Source: Cystobacter ferrugineus
Lineage (GTDB): Bacteria; Myxococcota; Myxococcia; Myxococcales; Myxococcaceae
Reading direction: 5' to 3'
DNA length: 64,000 bases
NCBI RefSeq assembly: GCF_001887355.1
Contig: NZ_MPIN01000002.1
Span: forward strand, 124,001-188,000
Positions 31,758 through 41,001 of this stretch are shown piece by piece. A program made the translations under genes and the position numbers. Numbering within the stretch: position 1 is the stretch's first letter; each line of letters begins with the position of its first letter. The notes under the pieces were generated by a model, which was given only the letters and a program-made list of their open reading frames with translations, was not told where the DNA came from and ran no database searches.

Positions 31758-32834
31758 ATGCGAACGGCTGGGGCGGCGCGAGCGAACCTCAAGACGCTGG
31801 CCACGCACCTCGGACTGTCGATCAGCACCGTATCCCGTGCGCTGAAGAACGGTCCGGAGGTGAGGCCGGAGACGATCCAGCGGGTGAAGGAGGCCGCCGC
31901 CCGGTTCGGCTACGTGCCGAACATCGGCGGCATCCACCTGCGCACCGGCCGGACGTACAAGGTCTGCTCCATCCTCTACGCGCCCGAGGTCGGTGACTAC
32001 GGAGAGCCGGGCTTCCTGGCGCAGGTGGAGAGCCTGTCCAACGGCATGGAGACGTCGGGCTACAACCTGCTCGTCCTGGCGCAGACGGGCCATCAGGCGC
32101 CGTTGGATCCGGTCCGCAAGATCTACGATCAACGGCTCGCCGACGCGGTCGTCTTCTCACGCACCATGCCCATGGACGAGCGGGCCCGGTTCTGCCTGGA
32201 GAAGGACTTCCCGTTCGTGAGCTTCGGGCGGACCGAGCTGCAGACGCCGCACGCCTATGTCGACCACGACGACGAGCGCGCGGTCTTCGACGAGGTCGTG
32301 CATCTGGCGCGCAGCGGGCACCGGAAGATCGTCCTGCTCAACCCGGCCGGCGGGTTCAACTATGTCGGCCTGCGGTTGCGCGGCTATCAGCGGGCGCTGG
32401 GCGAGGTGGGGCTGCCCTGGGACGAGGCCCTCGTCTACCAGGGCGACCTGTCGGTGCGGCGCACCCGCGAGGCCATCCAGCGGATCCTCCAGCGCGAGCC
32501 CTCCATCACGGCGATCGTCTGCGCGAACCAGATGTCCATCGTGGGCACGCTGGAGGGGCTGCTCGAGAGTGGGCGGGACACGAAGCGCGACGGCATCAGC
32601 GTCGTCGGCTTCGGTGGCATGCCCTTCCTCACGCTCGCCGAGCAGCACGTCACCTACTACTACCAGCCGCAGTCGCGCGTCGGCGCCGTGCTGGCCAAGC
32701 ACCTGACCGCGCTCCTGAACGGCGAGCCCGCGGAGAACCTGCGCACGGTGTTGCCCTATGTGCGCATCGATGACCTGCGGGTGTTCCGCACGCAGGACGA
32801 AATCGATCTGTCCCGGGAGCCTCCACGCTCTTGA
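31758..32834 (+). CDS. LacI-family transcriptional regulator
   Basis: A 358-residue repressor. The N-terminal helix-turn-helix reads LKTLATHLGLSISTVSRALKNG, followed by the hinge region EVRPETIQRVKEAAARFGYVPN. A periplasmic-binding-like effector domain takes the rest (LAQTGHQAPLDPVRK, VSFGRTELQTPHAYVDHDDERAV, SVVGFGGMPFLTL). GAGGGG lies nine bases before the ATG at 31758; earlier in-frame starts lack such a site. Its position behind the beta-glucosidase and the palindromes upstream suggest it senses cellobiose or a similar sugar and controls the GH1 and cellulase genes. That effector is inferred. Confidence 0.93.
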   Translation: MRTAGAARANLKTLATHLGLSISTVSRALKNGPEVRPETIQRVKEAAARFGYVPNIGGIHLRTGRTYKVCSILYAPEVGDYGEPGFLAQVESLSNGMETSGYNLLVLAQTGHQAPLDPVRKIYDQRLADAVVFSRTMPMDERARFCLEKDFPFVSFGRTELQTPHAYVDHDDERAVFDEVVHLARSGHRKIVLLNPAGGFNYVGLRLRGYQRALGEVGLPWDEALVYQGDLSVRRTREAIQRILQREPSITAIVCANQMSIVGTLEGLLESGRDTKRDGISVVGFGGMPFLTLAEQHVTYYYQPQSRVGAVLAKHLTALLNGEPAENLRTVLPYVRIDDLRVFRTQDEIDLSREPPRS

Positions 32835-32853
32835 GGCCCCCGGGGCCCGGGCC

Positions 32854-33501
32854 TCAACAGCCCGTGATCTCGAAGACCGCGGCCTCGCGCACGCCCCCCT
32901 TCTCCGCTCCGGAGAGAAGCAGCCGGAAGTGGAGCACGTTGTAGTGGCGGGATGTGCGCAGCACGAGGTCCAACCCGCCGTCGCGGTTCAAGTCACCGGC
33001 CCAGAGCAGCTCCCAGCTCCCATCGTCCGTCGCCTGGACCTCGTACAGGACGACGGGCTCGGGCCCACCGTGGAGCATCAGGCGGAAGCCGGTCTCCCCC
33101 AGGGGCGTGCGCTCGAGGCGCCACGTCTTGCCACGCAGCTCGAGCCGCGCCGAATCGGGCCCGATTCCCACCGGGCCGGGGGACGTGGCGTGGGTGACCA
33201 TCACCTGGGCGCGCTCCACGGGGCCCTCGCGGACCCCCTGGACGTCGCGCAACAGGGCGATCGGGTTGCACGGCGCGCTCACTTCCTTGCCCGTGGGCAC
33301 CCCGCCTTCCTGGTCCAGCAGCGCGTCCTCCACCTGCTGGACGTGCAGCCGGACGAGGCGCAGCTCGGAGCCTGCCTCGCACAACGCGAGGAATGGGTCA
33401 CCGTCGGCGGCCTGGATTTCGGTCCCGTGGAAGGTCCCTGGCGTCAGCAACATGGGCGTGGGCGTGGCGGACAGCAGCACGAGCAGGAGGAGCGGGTTCA
33501 T
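32854..33501 (-). CDS. Secreted protein of unknown function
   Basis: A 215-residue protein with a short signal peptide (MNPLLLLVLLSATPTP), convergent with the LacI gene by 19 bp. GAGGG lies six bases before the ATG at 33501. A metal-binding-like GDLNRDGGLDLVL near the C-terminus resembles a single FG-GAP/EF-hand-type repeat. No enzyme domain is recognised. It interrupts the cellulase cluster between LacI and GH5 and is on the opposite strand. Confidence 0.6.
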   Translation of the reverse strand: MNPLLLLVLLSATPTPMLLTPGTFHGTEIQAADGDPFLALCEAGSELRLVRLHVQQVEDALLDQEGGVPTGKEVSAPCNPIALLRDVQGVREGPVERAQVMVTHATSPGPVGIGPDSARLELRGKTWRLERTPLGETGFRLMLHGGPEPVVLYEVQATDDGSWELLWAGDLNRDGGLDLVLRTSRHYNVLHFRLLLSGAEKGGVREAAVFEITGC

Positions 33502-33510
33502 GAACAACCC

Positions 33511-33774
33511 TCAGTGCAGGAGGCACGCCAGCCCCAAGTGGCCGGAATGACGGAGGATCCAGTCCTCCTGGGCGTGGGTTCGCGCCCACACTCCGTGTCG
33601 CTGCGGCCACGGGAACAGCGCGGCCTCTGGTCTCTTCATGGGCCTCAGAGCTCGGAGGAGGGAATTGACCAAGAGCGGCCGTCCCTCGAGGACCTCGGTC
33701 AGCAAGTCGTCGTCGGCGAGCACGCGCCACAGAGTCTTCAAACCGGATTTACATGACCTCCGAACAAAAACGGT
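33511..33774 (-). CDS. Possible small ORF or gene remnant upstream of the secreted protein
   Basis: On the minus strand an ORF (for example from the ATG at 33774, MTVFVRRS) ends nine bases before the ATG of the gene at 33501. It reads KTLWRVLADDDLLTEVLEG and later THAQEDWILRHSGHLGL, which looks like real protein sequence. It is not recognised. It could be the 3' end of a lost gene or a short gene in the same operon; it overlaps the GH5 promoter region. Confidence 0.3.
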   Translation of the reverse strand, partial: TVFVRRSCKSGLKTLWRVLADDDLLTEVLEGRPLLVNSLLRALRPMKRPEAALFPWPQRHGVWARTHAQEDWILRHSGHLGLACLLH

Positions 33775-33838
33775 CATTCGTGATAGGACCGACACAGCAC
33801 GACAGGGTGAAAACACACCAACATCACACAGGAGTGGC

Positions 33839-35809
33839 ATGTATTCGATGAATCAAGAAGCACGAAGAAACTTCCTGATCTCCGCACTGCTGATGCTCAT
33901 CTGTCTTCCACTGACAGCGCGTTCCGCCACGTTATGGAATGGAGGGGCGTACACCAGTCCCACGACGGTGAACGCGGGGCAGGCGGGCAACTTCACCATC
34001 GTCCTGTATGCGCCCGAGGCGGTCTCGAACGTCACGGTTTCCTTCCAGGTGCGGCCGTACACGCCTGGCGGCGCCATCTCGTCGACCGCCGTCTACACGA
34101 AGACGGTGACGGGACAGAACTTCACCGCGGGCGAGAAGAAGAGCTACACCTGGAGCTACACGACTCCCTCCACCCTCGAGACCGGCGACTACGCCTGGGT
34201 CACCCGGGCAACCAATGCCACGGGCTCGGTCGTCTACATCGAAGTGGCGAAGACCGAGGCCATCTACACCTTCCACGTGAACGGCACCGCCCCCAAGCGC
34301 TACGTGCGTGGCATCAACATCATGGACCTGGGCAACGCGGGCGGTGTGCTGCCAGGAGTGCTCGGCACCCATTATCCCAAGCCCACGCTGGCGGGGATGC
34401 AGCGGCTGAAGTCCCGCGGCCTCGACGTCGTCCGCATCCCGTTTCTCTGGGAGCGCATCCAGCCGGTGCTCAACGGTGGCCTGAATACAACCTACCTCGG
34501 CTATTTGCTGGAGACACTCCAGCACGCCAACAGCGCGGGACTTGGCGTCATCGTCGACATGCACAACTACGCGCGCTACACGTCCGGCGGTGTGGAGCGG
34601 CCCTTCGGAAGCCCTGGCGCTCCGACGAAGGCGCAGTACGCGGATGCATGGCGGCGGATTGCCTCCGCCATCCGGAGCAATCCGGCGGCCTACAACGCCC
34701 TTTACGCGTACGACATCATGAACGAGCCGTACAGCCTCCCGTACCAGGAGGGCACCTACTCGAACGCCGTCACGTTCGCGGGCTTCGAGTCCACCACCGA
34801 GGGCTGGGTGCCGAGGGACTCCGCGACCACCACCGTGAGCCGGGAGGTGCGCGACAACCAGGGTTCGTTGAAGCTCACGATCGCCGCCAGTTCCGGAAGC
34901 GGCAAGGTGCTCGGCGCGGTGCTCCAGGCGGCGACGAAGCGCGCGACCGTCACCCACGGCCCGACCTTCCAGGCGAAGGTCTTCGTACCCACCTCGACAC
35001 CGGGCACCCTCCGGGCCCGGCTCCTGATGATGGATGGCGCCTGGAAGACTCACTTCGGCGAGCCCTTCGCCTTGACGAAGGGCGTGGAGAACCGGGTGTA
35101 CTTCAAGCCCCCGGATGCGGCGTGGAAGGACAACCGCTCCTTCTCCATCGAGTTCATCGTCGATGGGAGTGACGGCAGCGCGCCGTTCGTCTTCTACGTC
35201 GACAACGTGGCCCAGGGCACGCAGAGCGGGGAGATGTCACCCCCGCAGCTCTGGGAGAGCTACTCCCAGGCGGCCGTGGATGCCATCCGCGGGCTGGGCG
35301 AGCAGAAGCTCATCATGGTGGAGGGGTATTCCTTCAGCTCGGCGGAGGAGTGGCCGAAGAACCACCCGCGCAAGTGGGTGACCGATTCCGCGAACAACAT
35401 CATGTACCACGCCCACTTCTACTTCGACCGGAGCGGGAAGTACGAGAACGCCCATGCCACGGAGCTCGCCTCGGCCAAGAACCAGGGCTATGCGTCGGTG
35501 GGCGATCTCGGCATCGCACGGGTGAAGAACTTCACCGACTGGGTCGCCGCGCAGGGCACCCGGGGCTTCATCGGCGAGTTCGGCTGGCCCAACTCCATCA
35601 AGCGCCCGAACGATAGCGCCGCGTGGAACGCGGATGGCGAGAAGCTCCTCCAGTTCCTCGACGACGTCGGCATGGGCGCGACGATGTGGACGACGGGCAC
35701 CTGGGAGGGAACCAAAAATCCGAACATCAACAACGTCTATCAGATTGAACCCTCGCTGGTTCCGCTGTCGCAGGCGGCGGTGCTGGAGCGGCACCTCGGC
35801 AAGCCCTGA
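33839..35809 (+). CDS. GH5 cellulase with inserted carbohydrate-binding-like domain
   Basis: A 656-residue secreted endoglucanase. Signal peptide to about residue 30, then a beta-sandwich domain (NGGAYTSPTTVNAGQAGNFTIVLYAPEAVSN) to about 145, then a GH5 barrel starting RYVRGINIMDLGN. The acid Glu is E296 in DIMNEPY; the nucleophile is E580 in IGEFGW. The two are 284 residues apart, far more than normal, because a domain of about 165 residues (FAGFESTTEGWVPRDS to NVAQGTQ) is inserted after the acid-bearing strand. The insert looks like a beta-sandwich CBM. AGGAG precedes the ATG. Specificity is inferred from the cluster. Confidence 0.88.
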   Translation: MYSMNQEARRNFLISALLMLICLPLTARSATLWNGGAYTSPTTVNAGQAGNFTIVLYAPEAVSNVTVSFQVRPYTPGGAISSTAVYTKTVTGQNFTAGEKKSYTWSYTTPSTLETGDYAWVTRATNATGSVVYIEVAKTEAIYTFHVNGTAPKRYVRGINIMDLGNAGGVLPGVLGTHYPKPTLAGMQRLKSRGLDVVRIPFLWERIQPVLNGGLNTTYLGYLLETLQHANSAGLGVIVDMHNYARYTSGGVERPFGSPGAPTKAQYADAWRRIASAIRSNPAAYNALYAYDIMNEPYSLPYQEGTYSNAVTFAGFESTTEGWVPRDSATTTVSREVRDNQGSLKLTIAASSGSGKVLGAVLQAATKRATVTHGPTFQAKVFVPTSTPGTLRARLLMMDGAWKTHFGEPFALTKGVENRVYFKPPDAAWKDNRSFSIEFIVDGSDGSAPFVFYVDNVAQGTQSGEMSPPQLWESYSQAAVDAIRGLGEQKLIMVEGYSFSSAEEWPKNHPRKWVTDSANNIMYHAHFYFDRSGKYENAHATELASAKNQGYASVGDLGIARVKNFTDWVAAQGTRGFIGEFGWPNSIKRPNDSAAWNADGEKLLQFLDDVGMGATMWTTGTWEGTKNPNINNVYQIEPSLVPLSQAAVLERHLGKP

Positions 35810-35818
35810 GGTTTCCTG

Positions 35819-35853
35819 ACGGCACCTCGCGCATGCCACGCGCGAGGTGCCGT
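35819..35853 (+). terminator. Terminator of the GH5 gene
   Basis: Perfect 13-bp stem, ACGGCACCTCGCG with CGCGAGGTGCCGT, loop of nine bases, nine bases after the GH5 stop. It is followed by a C-rich run, not a T-run. Confidence 0.75.
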
Positions 35854-36016
35854 CCCCCCGCGCGTCGGGGCCATGGACCCGGGACTCCGGCGGGGTCTGT
35901 GATCCGCGCCACATGTCTGGAGTGAGGCGGCGCACTGCTCGGAAGTCCGCCTCCCCGCACCATTCGCGTCCTCCCGGGCAACGACACCCGCCCGGGGCGA
36001 AGGGGCAGTGGCGATC

Positions 36017-36501
36017 ATGGCAGCGAGCGAGCAGCAGGCAGGGGCGTTGGAGCCGCATGAATTGGTCCTCGACAAGCAGCAGAGCTACAAGCGCCCGGAG
36101 GAAGACGCCCTCGTCCGGACGCTCCGGGAAGGAGGCCGGCGAGCAGCCGTCCGCTACCTGCCCTACCGCCGCTCCCCGGTCATCCTGGGCATGCCCGGGT
36201 TGCTCCTGCACCTGTTCCTGCTCGCCGCCGTCCATACCTTCGAGCGCGCGCGGTGGAGGTACGGCCTCTGGGTGATCTGCCGGGTGCTCCACTTCTGCCT
36301 GGATGCCATGGACGGCACCCAGGCCCGGCGCAACGGGACACAATCGACCGCGCGCCACTTCTGGGACCACGGGTCATCAACCTGGCGCGCTACCTCCGGG
36401 AGATGATCTCCCAGTACCCGGAGATTGGCTTCCCCTGGGTCTGGCTGCCCTCGACGTACCGGCCGGGGCTGCTGCACGTGAGCAACAAGCTCACGGCCTG
36501 A
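36017..36501 (+). pseudogene. Decayed CDP-alcohol phosphotransferase gene
   Basis: The first frame reads from MAASEQQ to LDAMDGTQARRNGTQSTARHFWDHG, with the CDP-alcohol phosphotransferase signature D-G-x2-A-R-x-n-D-H-G, closest in style to eukaryotic ethanolamine/choline phosphotransferases (DGxQARR...FDHG). The frame then degenerates and stops near 36406. A second frame continues to 36501 with NLARYLREMISQYPEIGFPWVWLPS and VSNKLTA. So the gene is frameshifted or fused to an unrelated remnant, and the second Asp and most membrane helices are missing. It would have joined a diacylglycerol-like acceptor and CDP-alcohol. Probably not functional. Confidence 0.55.
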
Positions 36502-36648
36502 ACGGGCCGACATGTCAGCGACAGCTCACTGACATGTCACTTCCCCTCTGGCGTCGCTCCTCATCAAGGGCCTGCCGAGTGAGGGGAGTGCGGAATCCCC
36601 GTGGAACAAGGGTTGCTATAGAGATGGATGTCCAACCACGAGGTAGCC

Positions 36649-38610
36649 ATGACTGTAGCCAGAGAGCTCTCGCCGCAGGTCCCCTCCATCCAGTTCGATT
36701 CGCAGACGGGTCTCCACCACCCCACGAGTGAGGAGGAGATCATTCAACTCGTCCAGTATGCGAACACGAACAACCTGCCAGTTCGGGTGATTGGCTCGGG
36801 CCATTCCGTGAAGGAGGCCATCCTGTCCACCGCACCCAACGCCATCAACATGTCGCTGGATCAGTACCGGAAGGTCACCTTCAACTCGGACGGGACCGTC
36901 ACGGTCCAGGCCGGGTGCTACCTGGGGCTGGATGCACCCCAACCCTGGGAGAACACGTTCTTCTATCAGCTCTCGATGAACGGACAGGCTTCGCCGGACA
37001 TGGGCGGTATCACCCATCAGGCCGTGGGGGGATTCACCACCATGGGCTGCTCGGGTGGCTCGCTGAAGTACTCCTACACCGACAGCATCGTCGGTATCTC
37101 CCTCGTGGATGGACAAGGGGTGGTGCACTCGTACAGCCGAGGCAAGGACCCGGAGTTCGAGGCAGTGCTCGTCTCCATGGGGCTCATGGGCATCACCTCC
37201 ACCCTGACCTTCAGCCCCGATGATCACTTCAACATCATCGGGGACGAGACGTGCTACTCCTTGAATGACGTCAACTGCCCCATCGACTTCTTCGGGCCCG
37301 GCACAGCCGACAAGCCCTCGCTGGAGCAGTTCATGCGCCAGACGGAGTACACCCGTCTGCTGTGGTGGCCGCAGAAGGGGGCCGAGCGCATCGTCGTCTG
37401 GCAGGCCCGGCGCCTGGCCACCGAGGATTACGTCCCGGAGTTCGGGTATCCCCCCGAGAACTTCCAACCCAAGCCGTATCTCGAGTTTCCGGTCGTCCTC
37501 GGGAGTGAGATTCCGGCACAGATTGTCGCGTCCCTGTTCTACCAGCTCTCCGCTGGCTGGCCGACCCTGGTCAATCTCATTCCGGATCCGACGTTGCGCG
37601 CCGAGATCACGCTGCTCATCGAGCTGACGTATGGGCCGTGCATCCTCCCCTTCGTGATCGACCAGTTCGCGCCTGTCTACACGGGAGACGCGCCGCCGGC
37701 GGAGGCCCCCCAGTTGGAGGTTCCACAGGGCGTGTTCTCGGACGAGGTTCGCATCGTCGAGCTTGCCAAGAACACGGGGGGCGAGCCCCCGCGGGGAGCC
37801 GCCGTGCAGGGTTCCGCGGGACGACGCGCCGCCGGGGGTCCGGTTCTCCGGCTGCTGCACCCGGAGGCCCCGACCTCGGCGGATTCGAGCCGCGTCACCT
37901 CGGTGGCGATCGATCTCTGGAAGGATGTGCTGGCCAGGATGCCGGGCGTGAGCACCCACATTCCCAAGCTGCAGTCCATCCTGAGCGAGCATGGCCTGAA
38001 GCTGCCTCGCTACTACCACATCCACGTCCCGAGCGACGTCCTGCGGGAGCTCAAGCCCGGGAGCAAGACGGTCCCCCCGGATACGAAGGGCAAGCAGGAG
38101 TTCTGGGACTACTGGTACAGCAGTCTGCCGATGGACAACGATGTCTCCGACTTCCTGATGCCCACCGAGTTCACCGAGCTGTGGATTCCGCTCGAGAAGA
38201 CGCAGGAGGTGATGAACAAGCTGCGGGACTTCTATGACCAGGGTGGGCTCGGGGCCACGGGCTCCTACTCCTGCGAAATCTACGCGGCCAAGGCCGACTC
38301 TCTCTGGCTGAGCCCCGCCTACAAGCAGGACGTGGTGCGCGTGGACGTGTTCTGGTTCCACGACCTGTTCCGGGACGAGGCGGCCCTCAAGGCCTTCTAC
38401 CAGCAGTACTGGGATCTGCTGAAGGAGTACGACTTCCGCCCGCATTGGGCCAAGTACATGCCGGGAGGGGACATGGGGCCCGAGTACCTGGCGCAGCGCT
38501 ACCCCCAGTGGAATCAGTTCCTGGCGTTGCGCGCGAAGATGGATCCCAAGCAGCTCTTCGTCACCGACTACTGGCGCGAGGCGCTCGGCATCCCCCAGAA
38601 CAACCCGTAG
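36649..38610 (+). CDS. FAD-linked oxidoreductase, VAO/ALO type
   Basis: A 653-residue protein with an N-terminal FAD-binding domain of the vanillyl-alcohol oxidase superfamily: YANTNNLPVRVIGSGHSVKEAI, then VTVQAGCYLG and the GGFTTMGCSGGSLKYSYTDSIVGISLVDGQG stretch. The C-terminal region ends with FRPHWAKYMPGGDMG, the HWxK motif of L-gulono/arabinono-lactone oxidase-type enzymes. It oxidises an alcohol or lactone and reduces O2; the substrate is not known. A middle Pro/Ala-rich stretch is low complexity. The start at 36649 is chosen for the GAGG five bases upstream; 36628 is an in-frame alternative. It stands alone in the window. Confidence 0.82.
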   Translation: MTVARELSPQVPSIQFDSQTGLHHPTSEEEIIQLVQYANTNNLPVRVIGSGHSVKEAILSTAPNAINMSLDQYRKVTFNSDGTVTVQAGCYLGLDAPQPWENTFFYQLSMNGQASPDMGGITHQAVGGFTTMGCSGGSLKYSYTDSIVGISLVDGQGVVHSYSRGKDPEFEAVLVSMGLMGITSTLTFSPDDHFNIIGDETCYSLNDVNCPIDFFGPGTADKPSLEQFMRQTEYTRLLWWPQKGAERIVVWQARRLATEDYVPEFGYPPENFQPKPYLEFPVVLGSEIPAQIVASLFYQLSAGWPTLVNLIPDPTLRAEITLLIELTYGPCILPFVIDQFAPVYTGDAPPAEAPQLEVPQGVFSDEVRIVELAKNTGGEPPRGAAVQGSAGRRAAGGPVLRLLHPEAPTSADSSRVTSVAIDLWKDVLARMPGVSTHIPKLQSILSEHGLKLPRYYHIHVPSDVLRELKPGSKTVPPDTKGKQEFWDYWYSSLPMDNDVSDFLMPTEFTELWIPLEKTQEVMNKLRDFYDQGGLGATGSYSCEIYAAKADSLWLSPAYKQDVVRVDVFWFHDLFRDEAALKAFYQQYWDLLKEYDFRPHWAKYMPGGDMGPEYLAQRYPQWNQFLALRAKMDPKQLFVTDYWREALGIPQNNP

Positions 38611-38624
38611 CACGTCCGCAACGG

Positions 38625-38647
38625 CGGAGGGGGGAGTGCCCCCTCCG
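38625..38647. terminator. Bidirectional hairpin between convergent genes
   Basis: CGGAGGGGG and CCCCCTCCG form a nine-base stem with loop GAGTG. It sits between the convergent oxidoreductase and YbdD genes and can serve both directions. Confidence 0.6.
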
Positions 38648-38654
38648 TCGCGGC

Positions 38655-38858
38655 TCAACAGCAGCGCCCGCCTCCGCTCCGGTAGCGCGCCCGCATGCGC
38701 TCGTCGAAGAACTCCTCGTAGCTCATCACCCCGCGCTCCGGATGCTTCGCGCGCATGTGCGCCACGTAGGTGTCGTAGTCGGGCACGCCGATGACCAACC
38801 GGGCGGTCTGCACCGCCCGCCGCCAGAAACGCCGCAGCGCCTCGCTCGCGCCCGCCAT
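38655..38858 (-). CDS. YbdD/YjiX-family small protein
   Basis: A 67-residue protein of the YbdD/DUF466 family, usually encoded directly after CstA-type transporters. It reads [38 protein letters not shown], the family core. It begins one base after the cstA stop and is surely co-translated. It ends in a CC pair. The role is thought to be as an accessory to the transporter, but is not proved. Confidence 0.9.
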   Translation of the reverse strand: MAGASEALRRFWRRAVQTARLVIGVPDYDTYVAHMRAKHPERGVMSYEEFFDERMRARYRSGGGRCC

Positions 38859-38859
38859 G

Positions 38860-40923
38860 TCAGGAGCCCACCACCGGAAGGGTCGTGGGCGCCGTCTCGC
38901 GTGCCGTGGGCTCCGCCGAGCGCCGGGCGGCCAGAATGGCGCGCAGGCCGAAGCTGGCGATCACCACCACCACCAGCATGAACAGCACGGTGAGCGAGGC
39001 ATCCACGTAGTCGTTGGTGATGACCTGCCGCATGTCCTCCACGGTCTTCGCCGGAGCCAGCACCTTGCCCTGCTCGGCGGCGGCCGAGAACGCACGCGCG
39101 TGGGCGAGGAAGCTCACCCGCACGTCCGAGCTGAACACCTTCTGCCAGCCGGCCGTCAGCGTGCAGCACACCAGCCACACGGTGGGCAGCGCGGGGATCC
39201 ACACGTAGCGCTCGCGCTTCATCTTCACGAGCACCACGCACGAGAGCGTCAGCGCGATGGCCGCCAGCATCTGGTTGGCGATGCCGAACAGGGGCCAGAG
39301 CGTGTTGATGCCACCGAGCGGATCCACCACGCCCTGGTAGAGGAAGTAGCCCCAGCCGCCCACGCACACCGCCGTGGCGGCCAGGTTGGCGCCCCAGGAG
39401 TCCGTCTTTCGCAGGGGCGCGTAGATGAGCCCCGCCAACTCCTGGATCATGAAGCGGCCCACGCGCGTGCCCGCGTCCACCGTGGTGAGGATGAAGAGCG
39501 CCTCGAACAGGATGGCGTAGTGGTACCAGAAGGCCATCATCCCCTCCCCGCCCACCAGGCCATGGAGGATCTGCGCCATGCCCACCGCGAGCGTGGGCGC
39601 CCCTCCGGCGCGCGACAGGATGGAGGACTCGCCGATGTCCTTCGCCGTCTGGGCGAGCATCTCCGGGGTGATGACGAAGCCCCACTCCCCCACCACCCGC
39701 GCCGCCTGCTCGACGGTGGTGCCAATCACCGCGGGCGGCGAGTTCATGGCGAAGTACACGCCGGGGTCCAGCACCGTGGCGGCGATGAGCGCCATGATGG
39801 CGACGAAGGACTCCATGAGCATGGCGCCGTAGCCCACCAGGAGCGACTCGCTCTCGTTGGCCAGCATCTTGGGCGTGGTGCCCGAGGCGATGAGCGAGTG
39901 CCACCCCGACACCGCGCCACACGCGATGGTGATGAACAGGAAGGGGAACAGGGTGCCGGAGAACACCGGACCCGTGCCATCCACGAAGCGGGTGATCGCG
40001 GGCATCCGCAGCTCCGGCGCGGCCAGCACGATACCCAGCGCCAGCACCAGCACGGTGCCGATCTTCAGGAAGGTGGACAGGTAGTCGCGCGGCGCCAGCA
40101 GCAGCCACACCGGGAGCACCGCGGCGCAGAAGCCATAGGCGATGAGCATCCACGCCAGGGCCTTGCCGTCATAGGTGAACAGCGGCGCGAGCGAGGGCGA
40201 GTCGGCGACCCGGCCACCCAGCCAGATGGACAGCATCAGCAGCACGAAGCCGATGACGGACACCTCGAGCACGCGGCCCGGGCGCAGGGTGCGCAGGTAG
40301 ATGCCCATGAGCAGGGCGATGGGGATGGTCATCGCCACGGTGAAGGTGCCCCAGGGGCTCGCCGCGAGCGCCTTGACGACGACGAGCGCCAGCACCGCGA
40401 GGATGATCATCATGATCATCAACACGCCCACCATGGCCACCACGCCCGCGGCCGGCCCCATCTCCAGGCGCACGATGTCGCCCAGGGACTTGCCGTCACG
40501 GCGGGTGGACAGGAAGAGGACGATGAAGTCCTGCACCGCGCCGGCCAGCACCACGCCGAAGAGGATCCACATCGTCCCGGGCAGGTAGCCCATCTGCGCG
40601 GCGAGCACCGGCCCCACCAGCGGCCCCGCTCCGGCGATGGCGGCGAAGTGGTGGCCGAACAGCACCCACTTGTCCGTGGGCACGTAGTCCAGCCCGTCGT
40701 TGCGCAACTGGGCGGGAGTGGCCCGGTTGGGGTCCAACCGCAACGCCGCGCGCGCGATGAAGCGTCCATAGAAGCGGTAGCCGACGAGATAGACGCAGAC
40801 CGCGGCCACCACCAACCAGGTGGCGTTGATGGTCTCTCCCCGGTGCAACGCCACCACGCCCAGACAGGCCGCTCCCACACAGGCGAGCACCGCCCAGCCC
40901 AGCTTGCTCACGACATGACCCAT
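38860..40923 (-). CDS. cstA: Carbon starvation protein CstA (pyruvate/peptide transporter)
   Basis: A 687-residue polytopic membrane protein close in length to E. coli CstA. Conserved blocks include [50 protein letters not shown] and [21 protein letters not shown]. CstA-type proteins import pyruvate or peptides, normally during carbon starvation. The start at 40923 is chosen over the longer frame to 40956; GGAGGG precedes it. It forms an operon with the YbdD-family gene. No two-component sensor pair is adjacent. Confidence 0.95.
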   Translation of the reverse strand: MGHVVSKLGWAVLACVGAACLGVVALHRGETINATWLVVAAVCVYLVGYRFYGRFIARAALRLDPNRATPAQLRNDGLDYVPTDKWVLFGHHFAAIAGAGPLVGPVLAAQMGYLPGTMWILFGVVLAGAVQDFIVLFLSTRRDGKSLGDIVRLEMGPAAGVVAMVGVLMIMMIILAVLALVVVKALAASPWGTFTVAMTIPIALLMGIYLRTLRPGRVLEVSVIGFVLLMLSIWLGGRVADSPSLAPLFTYDGKALAWMLIAYGFCAAVLPVWLLLAPRDYLSTFLKIGTVLVLALGIVLAAPELRMPAITRFVDGTGPVFSGTLFPFLFITIACGAVSGWHSLIASGTTPKMLANESESLLVGYGAMLMESFVAIMALIAATVLDPGVYFAMNSPPAVIGTTVEQAARVVGEWGFVITPEMLAQTAKDIGESSILSRAGGAPTLAVGMAQILHGLVGGEGMMAFWYHYAILFEALFILTTVDAGTRVGRFMIQELAGLIYAPLRKTDSWGANLAATAVCVGGWGYFLYQGVVDPLGGINTLWPLFGIANQMLAAIALTLSCVVLVKMKRERYVWIPALPTVWLVCCTLTAGWQKVFSSDVRVSFLAHARAFSAAAEQGKVLAPAKTVEDMRQVITNDYVDASLTVLFMLVVVVIASFGLRAILAARRSAEPTARETAPTTLPVVGS

Positions 40924-41001
40924 GAACCCTCCGCGAAGACTCGATCGGGTCAACACTTCCCCCGAGCCCGCGACCGGGTCAACCCTCGCCAGGGCGGAAA
41001 C

